DNA from: Vigna angularis
Lineage: Eukaryota > Streptophyta > Magnoliopsida > Fabales > Fabaceae
Reading direction: 5' to 3'
NCBI RefSeq assembly: GCF_016808095.1
Contig: NC_068976.1
Span: 9,271,001 to 9,335,000, forward strand
Length of the DNA: 64,000 nt
How positions within the stretch are numbered: position 1 is the first letter of the stretch; every line of letters starts with the position of its first letter. This document shows, piece after piece, positions 35,074 to 47,579 of this stretch. A model generated the notes under the pieces. The model did no database searches. It was not told the DNA's origin and saw nothing but the letters and a program-made list of their open reading frames with translations. A program made the translations under genes and the position numbers.

Positions 35074-35609
35074 ATGTGTCGCAACCGGGATAGCGACGAG
35101 GGAGAATGGCGAGACTCTTAAAAATAATAAAAGAATTAGTGTTTGGAGTCGCCACCATAGTTTATTCTGGGAAACTACGAAAAAACTATAAAATAAAGAC
35201 ATGGTTTACGAAATTAAAGTTTTGAATTCGGGAGTCAGTTACGCGTAGGGAAGGTTTTAGCACCCCTACAACGCCTACCTGAAAGCAGTACCTTTAATTA
35301 AACGTGCAAAGTTGATGTGATTTTCAAAATGGTTATTTCCCCGAAAATAACAGTACAAGACAATACAAATAGAAGAAAAATATTTTTGGAAAATTGAGAA
35401 ATTGTTTGGAAAATTTATTTGTAAAATGATTAAGGATAATTTTGGATTTTTGGGAAGATGAACCTGAGAAGGCATTGCCTTGCTCCTACGTGTCTCCATT
35501 TTTGATGGAGAATCAAGGATCACGTAGATCTGACCTAGATTAAATGCACGAAAATATGATATATTTTTTAGCTTTCTGGAGATTTTATATATTTTTTTTG
35601 GTATTTTGA

Positions 35610-35875
35610 TATAATATTTAGATTTTGCGTAATGAGCATTAGGCTGATTGCACGAGTACTCATACGACTTTTTGGTTTGTTTTATTGTTTTGCGTAATAA
35701 GTACTAGGCTGATCGCACGAGTACTTATACGAATTTTTGATTTATTTTATTGTTTTGCGTATTAAGTACTAGGCAGATGATGACACAAGTACTCATACGA
35801 ATTTTTTGGTTTATTTTATTGTTTTGCGTATTGAGTACTAGGTAGATGATGACACAAGTACTCATACGGCTATTT
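35610..35875 (+). repeat. 65-69 bp tandem array, 4 units
   Basis: GCGTA(A/T) boundaries at 35627, 35692, 35757 and 35826. Each unit contains a GTACTAGG...CACGAGTACTCATACG-type segment then TTTATTTTATTGTTTT. Within a unit, TAAGTACT and AGTACTTA form a short inverted repeat. Confidence 0.85.
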
Positions 35876-36344
35876 ATATTATTATATATTTTTTTATCAT
35901 TTTTATTTATTTATTTTTTAATTTTTTTTAAGAAGAGATTAGTTGAAAGATCTATTACACACAAATGTAAAAGGCATAAAATAAAACAAATGTGGTAGAA
36001 GACAAGATAAATTTACAAACATAAATAAAAAAAATTATTAAAATGCATACATAAAGGGAATGACAAGAATATGTGTACCTTGTTACGGATTTGAATGATG
36101 GAGGAAAACCTTACTTGCAATAAGTTGTGAGAAGAGGTAGATGGAAGGTGAAAAAGATGACCTTGGAGTAGAAATGTGATATGAGTTTTAATGTGTATAA
36201 AGGGATTAGAAAATGGTAAAGTGTGAGAGAAAAATGAAGTAGAGTTTTGGGATGAAATGAAGAGATTTTGAGAAAGAAGAGATGGATATTATGTAATTGT
36301 GTGTGTAAAAATGGAGTGAAGAATGGATGAGTATTTATAGAGTT

Positions 36345-37065
36345 ATAGATAGAGAAAGTTGATGAATAAAAATAATATAATAAGTTAGTGGAAAATTTAG
36401 ATGAAATAAAATATAATAAAAAAAAAGTAAATAGTAAAAGTTAAGGTGGAAAATAAGTGAAAGAAATAATATAAAAAGTGAGTGGAAAATTTATGTGAAA
36501 TAAAATATAATAAAAAAAGATGAATAGAAAAAGTTAATGTGGAAAATAAGTGAAAGAAATAATATAAAAAGTTGGTGGAGAAAGTAGGTGAAATAAAATA
36601 TAGTAAATAGTAAAAGTTAATGTGAAAAATAAGTAAAAGAAATAATATAAAAAGTGGATGGAAAAATAAATGAAATAAAATATAATAAAAAAAATAGTAA
36701 TAGTTAATGTGGAAAATAAGTGAAAGAAATAATATAAAAAGTTGGTGGAGAAAGTAGGTGAAATAAAATATAGTAAATAGTAAAAGTTAATGTGGAAAAT
36801 AAGTGAAAGAAATAATATAAAAAGTGGGTGGAAAAATAAATGAAATAAAATATAATAAAAAAATAGTAATAGTTAATGTGGAAAATAAGTGAAAGAAATA
36901 ATATAAAAAGTTGATGGAGAAAGTAAGTGAAATAAAATATAGTAAATAGTAAAAGTTAATGTGAAAAATAAGTAAAAGAAATAATATAAAAAGTGGGTGG
37001 AGAAATTAGGTGAAATAAAATATAATAAAAAATGTAAGTGGAAAAATTATAAAAGTTAAGAAAAA
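36345..37065 (+). repeat. About 85-bp tandem array, at least 7 units
   Basis: GAAATAATATAAAAAG recurs at 36463, 36556, 36639, 36726, 36809, 36895 and 36978 (spacings 93, 83, 87, 83, 86, 83). Alternating spacing suggests a two-unit higher-order repeat of about 170 bp. Units also share AAAGTTAATGTGGAAAATAA and GTGAAATAAAATATA. Confidence 0.85.
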
Positions 37066-37259
37066 AATTAAATAAAAATAAATATATAAAAAATGTAATA
37101 GTAAATGAAAAATGTAGGTGATGTGGAGGATGATGTGGAAGGTGATGTGGAGAGTGGGGTGTGATAAGAAAAAAAAAAGTGGTGAGGAAGTAAAAAAATG
37201 TGGGATTATTTTGGACTATTGAGCTATGAGTTAAAAGTTTAATTAAGGGGTGCAAACAC

Positions 37260-39517
37260 TAAAACAAATAATATTTTTTTTAATTTTTGTTCTTATATTT
37301 TTATTTATTTAATTTTGTGATAAATTTTATTTATTTAGACAAAATTGAGTATTGAGGGTATGTTATAAGTTAAAGTTAATTTATGCATAACCTATTTAAG
37401 ATAATATGGATGTTGTTTAGTAAGTATTTGAGATATTTGAAATCTATTCCAAAGAAAATGAATATTATTATCAAAATATGAACAATTAAAGGAAAAAAGA
37501 TTACATCGGTGTATATTAAATAAATAGAAGATTCATTTCTAAATACTTCATTTTTGTATGATTAACTTGAAGGAATAAAAAAATAAGGCGGTGTAACAAA
37601 ATCCAAACAATAGATAGATAGATATATAGAAGTAAAAGTTTCTAAGTTTCCATGATAAGAAATGTATAATCTTACTTGGTTTTGAACTAAAAATTTCTAT
37701 AAATTTGTATCTAAAAAATTCTATAAATTTGTATTGTGGAAGTCCATAAATTTGTATTGTGATAAACATCAATTATTTATTACTTCTAATTTTGTTCAAC
37801 ATTATAAAAGACAAAATATGGAAAATGATATAAAAATTCTTCAAAAGTTGAAGTTTGAATAATTTCTTTTTTGTCAACAAGGTTGAAAGGACAAATAATT
37901 AATAGGTCAAAACAAAATCATTTAATAAATATTCTTAAAATAATAAAAAACGCATACTCATGTGAATGCACATATAGTCTTAGTTTTTGGATATTTTTTT
38001 AAACAATTTAAAAATTTCAAAAGTATAGAACTTTCAAAATTAAAAGAAATATCCACATTTTTCAAATAATGTTTTAAGAACTATGTTTTCATTGTGAATA
38101 TAAATATGTAGGAGCAAAGTATGTCTTTGTAGGGTTTAAAAACAATCAAAATCATTTTTTAAATAATTTTTAAGAATTATAATGATCATTAATTTTTTTA
38201 TTTTGAATGAAAATACGTATTTATTTTGAATGAAAATACGCAACATTGTTAATTTTCAGGTTCACTAAAAAAAGTTAAAATATTTTCAAAATCATTTTTC
38301 AAATATTTTTTTAGAAGTATGTAAATCTTAATTTTTCATTTTGAATGAAACTATTTAAGAGTAAGGTTAATCCTTATCCAACCAACAAATTTCAAAAAAC
38401 ATTTTTGTTTCTTTTGTGCAGTCTTTTATTTTTATTTTTGGGAAAAATAAGCATTAAAAAGTTGGATCCTTTTTTCATATTGAATTAGAGGTATCGTCTT
38501 AGGACAAACACTATAAGCTACTAATATCTTCCTTATGTAAATCATCCTCAAACCCAAAATTCATTTTCGTATACCATGTTTATCTTTAGAGTTGTTATAT
38601 AATTTTTCATAATAAAAATTAGTGATAACTCAAAACTCTGTTTTTTTAATTTTTTTAGTTTTCTGTTTGTTGAAATTTTAGTTGCGATAGATGATTCTAC
38701 TTGTGATCTAACTCATAATTTTTAGTTGTTTTTTAATTATTATTCTTTTTATTTGTCGTCCTATCATGATTTCACTAATAATTTGTTTCTATATCTAGGT
38801 TTTTAATTTATTTTGATCACATATTTTTTTCACTCTATTGAATTTCTATTTTTATAAAAAAAAAATACATAGTATAGTTTCTTATATTAAATTGTCATTT
38901 GAAAATGTCACCTAAAATTAAATATTTAAGTATAATAACTAAATTAGTAATTAAATCTAAATATTTTTAGACTAAGTTGATCACAAGGTATTAAATCAAG
39001 TTTTTTTTTTAAATATTATATATTAGTACTTTTTTTTCTCTTTTAAATTTATTTTTTCAACATTTCGATCTATAAGGGAATATAAAGGAAAAAAAAAATC
39101 TTGTACATACTCTGCTCTTCTCTCGAAGTAAAAGTATTCTCTTTAAAGATTTTAATAGTAGTATGGTCCAAGATTAAATCCTTTCATGCTCTCTTTCTCT
39201 TTGATGTGGAACAATTCATTATGCAGATTTATTTCCTTTTGACAAATCTTTTAAAAATAGTTGAAGTTCAGTAGAACTAATCAAACAGAAACATTATGTA
39301 TAAACGAAATTGCCATTTTATAATTCGTGCAAAATGGTAAGTATACATCTCTAATGATATTATATAATAAAGATCATGTACTTCTACATCCTAGATTCTA
39401 AACTTTAAACCTTTTAAACAAGAGCAAAACACATCATCTCTTCGTCATTTCTTCATATATAGTGAAAGCAAACAACAATTAATGACAAAAACAATGTAAC
39501 TATATAGTTGGAAACCT
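37260..39517. other. Intergenic, no gene seen
   Basis: AT-rich, with short local repeats such as TATTTTGAATGAAAATACG (twice near 38200-38232) and a repeated CTATAAATTTGTAT motif (about 37697-37757). The 3' flank of the TauE-like gene lies at the right end. No coding motif. Confidence 0.6.
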
Positions 39518-42502
39518 CTAGCAAAAGTTCTCAAATCCCATATATTCATTGTTTAGAATCTTCAAGATCATGCTTGATATTCCAACTCCACCTATAGACA
39601 GGCATATTAAGAAAATTATGAAAAAAAATACGACAAAAGCAAACACTAGGCGAGACAGCAAAAACACTCACCCAATGCAATTGCACTGACAAATATTGTG
39701 AAAGCCAGGACAAAAATAATTAAAGATGCCCTTTTGAAGATGTTAACAAGCTTGTCAATGAGATGTTGTCCGAGGAATGCTGCAATGGCAGCCACAAGGG
39801 TGAGGAAGAATGCTGCCAAACAGTAAGAAACATGAATATAAATTACTTGAAATTCTTGTTTCCTTTGAAAACCGTTCAAGAGAGACTTAAAGGGTAAATG
39901 TGAAGTTTAATTTCACCATAAGGAACTGGAAAACGGTTCAAGAGATAATATTGTACAACTGACAAAGATGCTGAGTACATCATTCCGAATGTGGCTGTGG
40001 CGCTTGCTACCTGCATAATCATGAAAGATAAGAAGATAAAATAAGGGTGAAAGTGAATGTTCTGTTAGAACCTGTGTCATGTATCTATTTCTCTTGACAC
40101 AAATTTGCATATTATACTAAGTAATACTTTTATAATTTATCTGTACGTTAAAAGTCATACATTAACTAGAGATAAGACCAATTTATAGTACATAAGTGGA
40201 TGCAAATCTCAGTTTACAAGTTGATTTTGTGAAATTGAATTAGATAAGTCCACTTCTTAACATGGTATCATATCTGTATATCATAAATTAAAACTCACCT
40301 GGGGAGTAATTCCCACTTCTAGAAATAAAGGACCCATGACAAATCCAGAACCTGTACCAAGAAGACCACCAACAATTCCAGACAGCAGAGAACAAATGCT
40401 GGCTAGAAATAGATGGTGCAATGGCCAATGTGTGTGTTGACCACCAGAAGATTTCCCCTGATATAGGGCTTTAGCTTGATACAAGTAAAATCCTACAGTA
40501 ATTGGTATCTACAAAACAAAAGTGGTGCCAGAATATAATAAGCAATTTCCACTTTGCCACATTTGAGATCAAAGTCTCACTGAATATACAGCTGGTTCAA
40601 TTATACAATAGATCTTAGCCTCTCTTATGCACATTCACGGATATCTGGCACAACAGAAAAAGAAGTGATCCTAATTGGTTTACCTGTGACAAAATAAGTA
40701 TCCAGTATGTGACAGAACAGGAAGCTACCAAATTCTGTCAAAAGTTAATAATCCCTTTGAACAGTTAGTTGAAATAACTACACCAGAAAAAAGGAGGAAA
40801 TGCAAATTCTTCTAATTCTACCAGCAGGAAAAGGAAATTACTTTGGCAATCTGTAAGATAACAAATGCAAGCCACACCAAGAAAATAAGTACAAACTCCT
40901 TCCAATAGATGTTGCCAAGGAAGCTCACCTGCATGCACAGACCTTCCTTTATGGCATATAATATCTTAATTTGATCATGTTAAGAACAAGTGAACCAGTG
41001 CATACCCACCTCAGTTTTTCTAGTATCCTTTGCAGCCCCTTCTTCTGCAGAACCTGGAAGATGCTTGTATCCCTCTTCCACACTGCATGTTGCTGGAAGA
41101 GAATTGGTTAAATTGTAGAATTATATTGAGTCTGTGTCTTGTGACTAGATTAAGTCTTTATTTGAGGAAAAAAATCAATTCATGAACTCACCAGTAGACT
41201 CTGAAAGTTTGATAGTTTCCTGATATTATTGTAAAGAAATGGAAGATCAGAATCATAACAGTGCTTGAACATGTGGGTTGTTACTAAGGTGCAAGGTGAT
41301 TTAAACCCCAAAAATTTGTAGCATTTACCTCTTTGATTTTGGTTTCCTTTTTCCATGTCTCAGAAGCATTGAAGAATGCCCTGATTGATGTCACTGCATG
41401 GCCCAAAACAGCAAATTAATCACATCACTGAGTCATATTCTAAGCAAAGTTCAAATCTTCTGTGATTACCTAAACAGAGAATTATTAGAAGAACAGTGAC
41501 CATCCAATCGGCAAATATTACACTCAAGATAACTCCTATGCTGATTCCAAGCATGAGAGGAGGTTGGATAAGCAGCATCAAATCATAGTCGATAACAGGT
41601 TCATCAAGAGTGGGATGTTTTTGTTTCAAGCAGAAAAAAACTGCTGAGGTAGCTGCACCTGTGACCATACCTACAAAATTGACTCCATAAAATTAAGGTT
41701 TGTTTCTACTTATATACTATAATTTGGTTTTATCTGTATTCGATTTGAGATCTTCAACAAACAGTCAAAACCGGTTTCAGCAATAGACTGGTCAATAAAC
41801 AAGCAGTTTATGAACAGATGATTGCAGAAAGTGATAGAGAAATGCTTACACTTTGAAATGGAAACTGCTGATTTTGGATCAAACCCAAGAATCAGGATTA
41901 GCATTGGCACAAAGATGCCACCACCCCCTACTCCACCAACACTTCCAAATGCTGCTCCCAAGATTCCAATCAAGGTTCCCACAACAATCCTCCAGCCAAA
42001 TTCCATTTGCTATTCATAATTGAGTAATCAAATTTGTTCTTTCTTAATCTCTGAAGTTAGATAAGTAATAGCCAGAGATTACAGATATCTATTTATCTGT
42101 CTATCTCCTTACACAATAAATCAACAGAACAAGTTCATCTTAACAGTGACATATCAACACCATCATACAATACAAGTGTTACTTATCTTAAAATGCATAA
42201 AAGCAATATATTACAGTGAATTAAGGAACTAACTTCCATTGCTAATGAATTAAGGTATTAGTTTGAATGAGAAGGAGAGTGATTAATGAAGAGAGACACA
42301 ATGTAATGTGATGGATGCAAGAACTTACTGGCCACACATGTTGATAACCCAAATGGTTCCATATGATTTCCAAGGCTTTGATATGGTAAGAAAATGGGTT
42401 TGCTTCATTGGTTCTAGACACTTCAGTTTTAGTGCTTGCTTTAGCATAGATCATGACACACAGCAGCAAAAAAATTAAGGAAAAAATAACCACTTTTCTC
42501 AT
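39518..42502 (-). CDS. Sulfite exporter TauE/SafE family membrane protein, 12 exons
   Basis: Predicted polytopic membrane transporter-like protein. Exons (transcript order): 42329-42502, 41850-42009, 41470-41670, 41329-41393, 41192-41219, 41010-41092, 40842-40928, 40684-40734, 40299-40508, 39917-40010, 39672-39812, 39518-39591. They total 1368 nt with phases closing, so 455 aa. An N-terminal hydrophobic segment ([17 protein letters not shown]) looks like a signal peptide or anchor. Two TauE halves follow: the first has [16 protein letters not shown] then [14 protein letters not shown]; the second has [18 protein letters not shown] then [16 protein letters not shown]. Between them is a hydrophilic, charged loop with [18 protein letters not shown]. 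Length matches plant members of about 450-480 aa. The family name comes from bacterial sulfonate/sulfite exporters; the plant substrate is not established by the sequence. Intron 9 contains a dispersed LTR-like repeat. Confidence 0.92.
40150..40272 (+). repeat. Dispersed LTR/TRIM-like repeat in the TauE gene
   Basis: Same family as 30186-30305: AGAGATAAGACCAATTTATA, GTACATAAGTGGATGCAAA, TTTACAAGTTGATTTTGTGA, CCACTTCTTAACATGGTATCA. The final ATGGTATCA resembles a Met-tRNA primer site. It is contained in an intron and leaves splice sites intact. Confidence 0.6.
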
Positions 42503-43865
42503 GATTGATCACCCAATTGTTCCAGCAAAAGTGAAAGGAAAACCAGAAGAAAAGAAGATGTCTGCTATGCAAAGCAAAACAGGTATGATATGTGTTTTAA
42601 AACTCTGACAGTTAAGAAATGTATGTTTCTTCAAGCAAGGAAATTGGCATGTTCTTCATGAGTTCCACATTACACATTTTAATAGTATAAAAAAGATTGA
42701 GTTTTGATTTTAGTTTTGTAAAGAAAAAATTGTATTCACATCATCTAGAACAGTTTTGTTGAAAACTTATCTCCACTAATCTCAACTGAGCAGCATTACA
42801 CATTTTGGAATTATTAAATGTATTTAATGTTAAAGTACATTTTTGTTTATATTTGGTGATAATTGAATTATTATACTTAAATAAATAAAAGTAATAATAA
42901 AGTTCATTTTTTTAGCTAACCAAACATTTTAAAAATAAAAATAATAAATTGAATTCTTTAAAAAATGTAAATTTTTCTATGAAAAAAAGAAGAGGAAAAA
43001 ATCTGTACCGTATTATTACATTAAGAGAAAGGGGAAATGTATTAAAAACTCATTTATAAACATAAATCAGTGTATTTTATTATTTGTGACAAAATTCGAT
43101 GATAATACTTATTATTTTATCTGTAATTTGACATCTCCCTAATTTGTTTATTGTCGGCTTCTCATTTTATTAGAAACTTCTTTCTCTCTCAAAATCATAT
43201 TTTATTATTTGTGACAAAATTCGATAATTAATAGTTATTATTTTATCTGTAATTTGGCATCTCCCTAATTTATTTATTGTCATCTTCTCATTTTATTAGA
43301 AACTTCATTCTCTTTCAAATCATATGGCGTAATAACTTATTGTGAATGTTTTCTTTGCTCTAAATTTTTGCATTGTTATAAATGTACGTTTTATGTTCTA
43401 TGAGTTGTAATTTTTTCACTACAATTTATTTTTTCTTTTTCTTTTTATTTATTTTAAACTTTAACATGTTTTCCTTCGTTATAATTACTAAAACTATAGA
43501 TTGAAGGCATAAGAGAAATTGTTATTCGTATTCTATACATAGAAACAAAATATTTTTTTGGAATTACACACCAAAGAAAATCATTCTAAATTTAACAACA
43601 AAGTTAAAATATATTTCAAGTTGAACATTATTGAGATTGTTCGGACTCAGATAAGAATACAGCTTTTGAACGAATGGTCTGACTGTCTCAATTATAAAAT
43701 AATAATAAAGTGGCCTACAAGCTGGGAGTTAGCAAATTCTGATCTGTGAAATTGACATGGAATGAGTGTCTTTTGGGTTGTTCCAAGGGTTAACAATGTT
43801 TTTTATTTTATTTTATTTAATCATATGTACAATTTTCGAGGGTTATTTATAGATGTGGAAAAAAT
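42503..43865. other. Intergenic, no gene seen
   Basis: Promoter side of the TauE-like gene, then AT-rich DNA with the 126-bp duplication (43073-43325). The frame at 43558-43749 has no recognisable motif. Confidence 0.55.
43073..43325 (+). repeat. 126-bp tandem duplication
   Basis: TTTATTATTTGTGACAAAAT occurs at about 43076 and 43202. Both copies continue through TTATTTTATCTGTAATTTG, CATCTCCCTAATTT and CTTCTCATTTTATTAGAAAC with few differences. Confidence 0.85.
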
Positions 43866-44560
43866 GTAATACCCAAATTTTCATTTCCTAAAATCTATAA
43901 TCAATAATAATTAAAATAAAAGTTTATTTGTTTTATTCACAATCTCAACAATAAAAAAATCATTATTTTACATTCATATAAGAAAAACAATAAGACTTAA
44001 CGAATATCTCAAATAAATAAATAAATATATATATATATATATAAAGATTAACTATTTTTTTAAGTATTGTACATCTTCCTCAACACATGTACGATTATAT
44101 GCTCTCCTATAAAATATATTATCACGAGTGAAAATTACAACCACAAAAATAAAAAAGATGAGCTAACATACAAAAAATCAATTATAATATAATCATTCAT
44201 CCAAACCTTATATAGTCACGTGTCTCACAACGTCATACAATTACACTGATTATTTCATACAACAACACAAAACATGTTATCATCGCAAACAATACAATCA
44301 TCAGTTATATCAACATTAGGAAACTGAGTTGTAACTCTCGCACGTAACTTACCAGTACAGGTGTCACCTCTCATTGCTCTCCTCAGAAGCCCCGACAAAC
44401 TATACATATGTCACTTCTCATTAGTCTCCTCGAGAGCCCCGACGAAGTATACATGTGTCACTTTTCATTACTATCCTGGAGAGCCTTGACGAAGTACACC
44501 ACTGGTACAACTGGAATTACCCTTCACCACCTTTCGCCGAGTCACCACATATGAACATAC
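43866..44560. repeat. Probable gypsy-type LTR fragment with 47-bp repeats
   Basis: Begins TGTAATACCCAAATTTTCAT, a common plant gypsy LTR start. Three 47-bp units starting GTCAC at 44363, 44410 and 44457 each contain TCTCATT-type, CTCC and GAGAGCCCCGACGAAGTATAC-like segments. No second LTR was found. Confidence 0.45.
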
Positions 44561-44631
44561 ATTTACATTTCCAAACAAACACATGTTAACATGTCACCAC
44601 AATCTTATTAAATAACATTTACATCACAATT

Positions 44632-45294
44632 TAGACTCATATAAATGGGTAACCCGGCTCGACCCGGCCCAGCTCACTACGAGTTGGTCACTTAGTGAGC
44701 CAACCCAACCCGACTCACTTATTAGCGAGCTGAAAAAATTCGAACCCGGCCCGACCCACCACGGGTTGGTGGGTTAAACGGGTTGGCTACTAGCTCATCT
44801 AATTATAAGTTTATTTTAAAATAAAAAAATTACATTTTTTTTAATTCAAATCTACATAAACGTCACACTAAAATGATATTAAACTCCAAAGACAATTCAA
44901 CATAAAAATAAAAGTATCATACAATCCAAGCGTAATCCAAAAACATGTACAAAAGGCGAACAAATAAGTTTTTAATATTGATAATTTTTGTATCACTTGT
45001 TCATTTATAATATTAGAGGCCTGAATAGATAAATCTATAATATTTTTCTCTCTTGAAACATCTTCTTCTTTATCACCATCTACAATATAATAAAAAAAAT
45101 ACTAACTAATAATATTGAAACATCAAATAAAAAATAATTAAATTAAATTAGGTGGATTGGTGAGCCGGGTTCTAAGTGAGCTTGGTTGAAAACTAAACCG
45201 CATAAAAAAATTATATTTTTTTCAAACTCAACCCGGCTCAAACACGTGGTGAGCCGGGTTGGCCCGCGAGTTACAACCCATTTTGACAACACTA
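44632..45294. mobile_element. Non-autonomous hAT-like element with GC-rich ends
   Basis: The right end ends CCCATTTTGACAACACTA, the inverse of a TAGTGTTGTCAAAATGGG terminus; the left end TAGACTCATATAAATGGG is a decayed partner of the same length. Both ends continue into repeated AACCCGGC-type motifs on opposite strands (GACCCGGCCC, GGGTTGGTGGGTT; GAGCCGGGTT). The 660-bp element has an AT-rich centre without a transposase. No 8-bp target duplication is apparent. Confidence 0.55.
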
Positions 45295-45299
45295 ACGAA

Positions 45300-45980
45300 A
45301 ATAAAGGTATTTCTACAAAATAACACGTAAAACAGTTTGTAATTAAAAAGGGTAGACTTCAGGATGATAAACATGTGTTGAAGCTAGATTTCACCACTTT
45401 GTTCCTCTCTAGTAAAGACATAATTAATCATGTCCTGAGAGTTCTCTTTAAATGTAACTCTAGGTCCATTCCTGACACTTAGAACCTAAGATCATTAGAT
45501 TCAGTATGATTCTTCAGTGACACTATAACTAGTTAGAGCCTTAGATGTATTCTTAAATTTAAAAGCAGGAGGAAAATTAGTTAGACCACAACTTGAAACC
45601 AGTTCTCACTCAATACTAAACTAGTGAAATAAGACGAGTGATCAGTTCATTCAACAACAAACACAAACTAATTCAGAAACATGTAATAAAAGCATAATTT
45701 GATAAATAAAACAATACCAATATAAGAGAATTTAAAAGGGTTACATATTCACTTCAACACTTTAGAAGATTTAGCTTCTCATAATAAATGGAAAGAATGC
45801 AATACAAAGAATAGTCATCATCTTCTAAACCACTAATAATATTCTTTAAAAGTATAAAGAAAAGTTTACCTAGTAGAACAAGTCAAATTGAAGTGATTTT
45901 ACATATATTTAACACAATCAAAACAATATAAATGCCAAAATGATTTTAAAATTAACTTATATGGACACTTATCAACACAC
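45300..45980 (-). repeat. Truncated LTR related to 59970-61177
   Basis: Shared blocks in the same order: AGATTTCACCAC, TTAATCATGTC/TTATTCATGTC, CCATTCCTGACAC-like, ACTAGTTAGAG, GTGAAATAAGACGAGTGAT, AAATAAAACAATACCAATA and finally ACACTTATCA at about 45973. It begins immediately after the hAT-like element and lacks the primer-site end of the other copy. Confidence 0.6.
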
Positions 45981-47014
45981 TTAACATTAGACTTTGTTGA
46001 AGTTAATATAAAATTTTGTTTACAAAATTTCATAAAGAGTTTATATTTAATAATTATATATATATATATAAATGATAAGTTTGTATTTTAATAATTAATT
46101 TAAAAATTATATTGAGTATGGTTTGTGTTTGAATATATTGGATATTTTTTAAATAGTTTTTCTCTCTATTTTAGCATTCATATTTATATATTAAAAACAA
46201 CTATATTTATTTCGATATTATAAAGCAAAAAGTATATAAGTTTTTAAGAAAAACATGATTAAAACTTAGAAGGACACAAATGTTAATATTCAAACATGCA
46301 GTGTTATTGTTTCTTTATGAAGATGAAAAGGGTGCATGGGGCAAGAAAATGGTTGATAATAAAAAATTAATATATGTTGCAAATTTTTAACTTTTTCTTA
46401 AAAGTCCCCCCAATCAAAGAGATGATTGATATGGTCACATCAACGTGGCTACATTTTTATTGCGAAAATTTATTAAAAGGTCAATTATGGAGATATTTGG
46501 GATTTTTTTTAATAACCATGTGAAAACATGAGCTTTGGTCGCCCTTTCTACTGACTCTACAAAATGCAATTCCTTGTGAGAGAAATTTGATATTAAAGAA
46601 AAATTTATTTCTTTAATATATGTTCCACAAAATACTTCAATAAAATTTAGTTAAGCAATAAATTTTTTCTTAAAATTATTTTTAATAAATTAAATATTTT
46701 AGTTTAATTTTTTTATTAATTATTTGTCCATAAATTTTTTCACGTCTCATTTCCAAATATATATGTTGGTCTTGTCAATAAATGTTTTTTTATTAAAATT
46801 AGTTTGATTGTATTTTTAGTTTTTATATTTATAATACATTATTATATATTTTTGCTATGTATTTTTTAATTTTATATGTTTATTATTCTATTTCATAGAC
46901 AAAATAAAGAATAACGCGTTCACATTAATATAACCAAAGAATCGCATTTAATTTTTTAAAAAAATGTAACAAACACATTAAGTAAAATGTAAATTAAAAA
47001 ATATTAAATCACTG
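45981..47014. other. Intergenic, no gene seen
   Basis: AT-rich DNA without motif-bearing open frames; a short (AT)n run occurs near 46050-46070. Confidence 0.55.
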
Positions 47015-47497
47015 TGTAACATCCGAAAATGCTACTAAGCCAATTAAAGTTATAACCTGTTATTATGATAATAAGAAAATGTGGTGAACTATGTATAATT
47101 TGTGCATTGAAGTATCTGATTTCACAAACAAAAAATGTTGTTGGAAAAAGGGTGTACATGGATTGGGTAACATTTTGAAGACTTTTTAATAATAATAAAG
47201 AAGACTGGTCAGCAAGTTCTTATCTAGTTGAATATTTTTTTATTCAATTCTCCAATATTTCCAATCAAAATAAAAATAATTTTTTAATTAAATTGTTTAA
47301 GTAGTTTAGATGTTTTTATGATTAACTTTCTCATTATAATTCTTATAGAGTACATTTACAATTTATCTAATGTAATAAAAGATTAAGATATAGTTTAATA
47401 TATATGTTATTTCTTTTCATTTTTTAAATCTTAATTTGTGCTTATAGTATGTATAGAAATTGAAAAGCAGTTAATATAGGGGAATGATAAGTGTTTT

Positions 47498-47579
<82 letters not shown>

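Larger units (their letters stand above)
35075..37258. mobile_element. LTR-like sequence rich in tandem arrays, possibly a solo LTR
   Basis: Starts TGTGTCGCAACCGGGATAGC, includes GGAGTCGCCACCA and GGGAGTCAGTTACGCGTAGG followed by TTTTAGCACCCC, and ends near GGGGTGCAAACA. I associate this pattern with a legume Ty3/gypsy-type repeat family. It begins with TG and can be closed with CA, but I found no target duplication and no coding region. The central part consists of two tandem arrays. Confidence 0.45.

Noticed and set aside
36463..36995. Regular repeats that might suggest a CRISPR array
   Set aside because: Repeats are contiguous and diverged without unique spacers, and the genome is a plant nuclear one.
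36956..37255. 99-aa minus-strand frame rich in His, Pro and Phe
   Set aside because: Low-complexity translation of the tandem array and adjoining GATGTGGA repeats.
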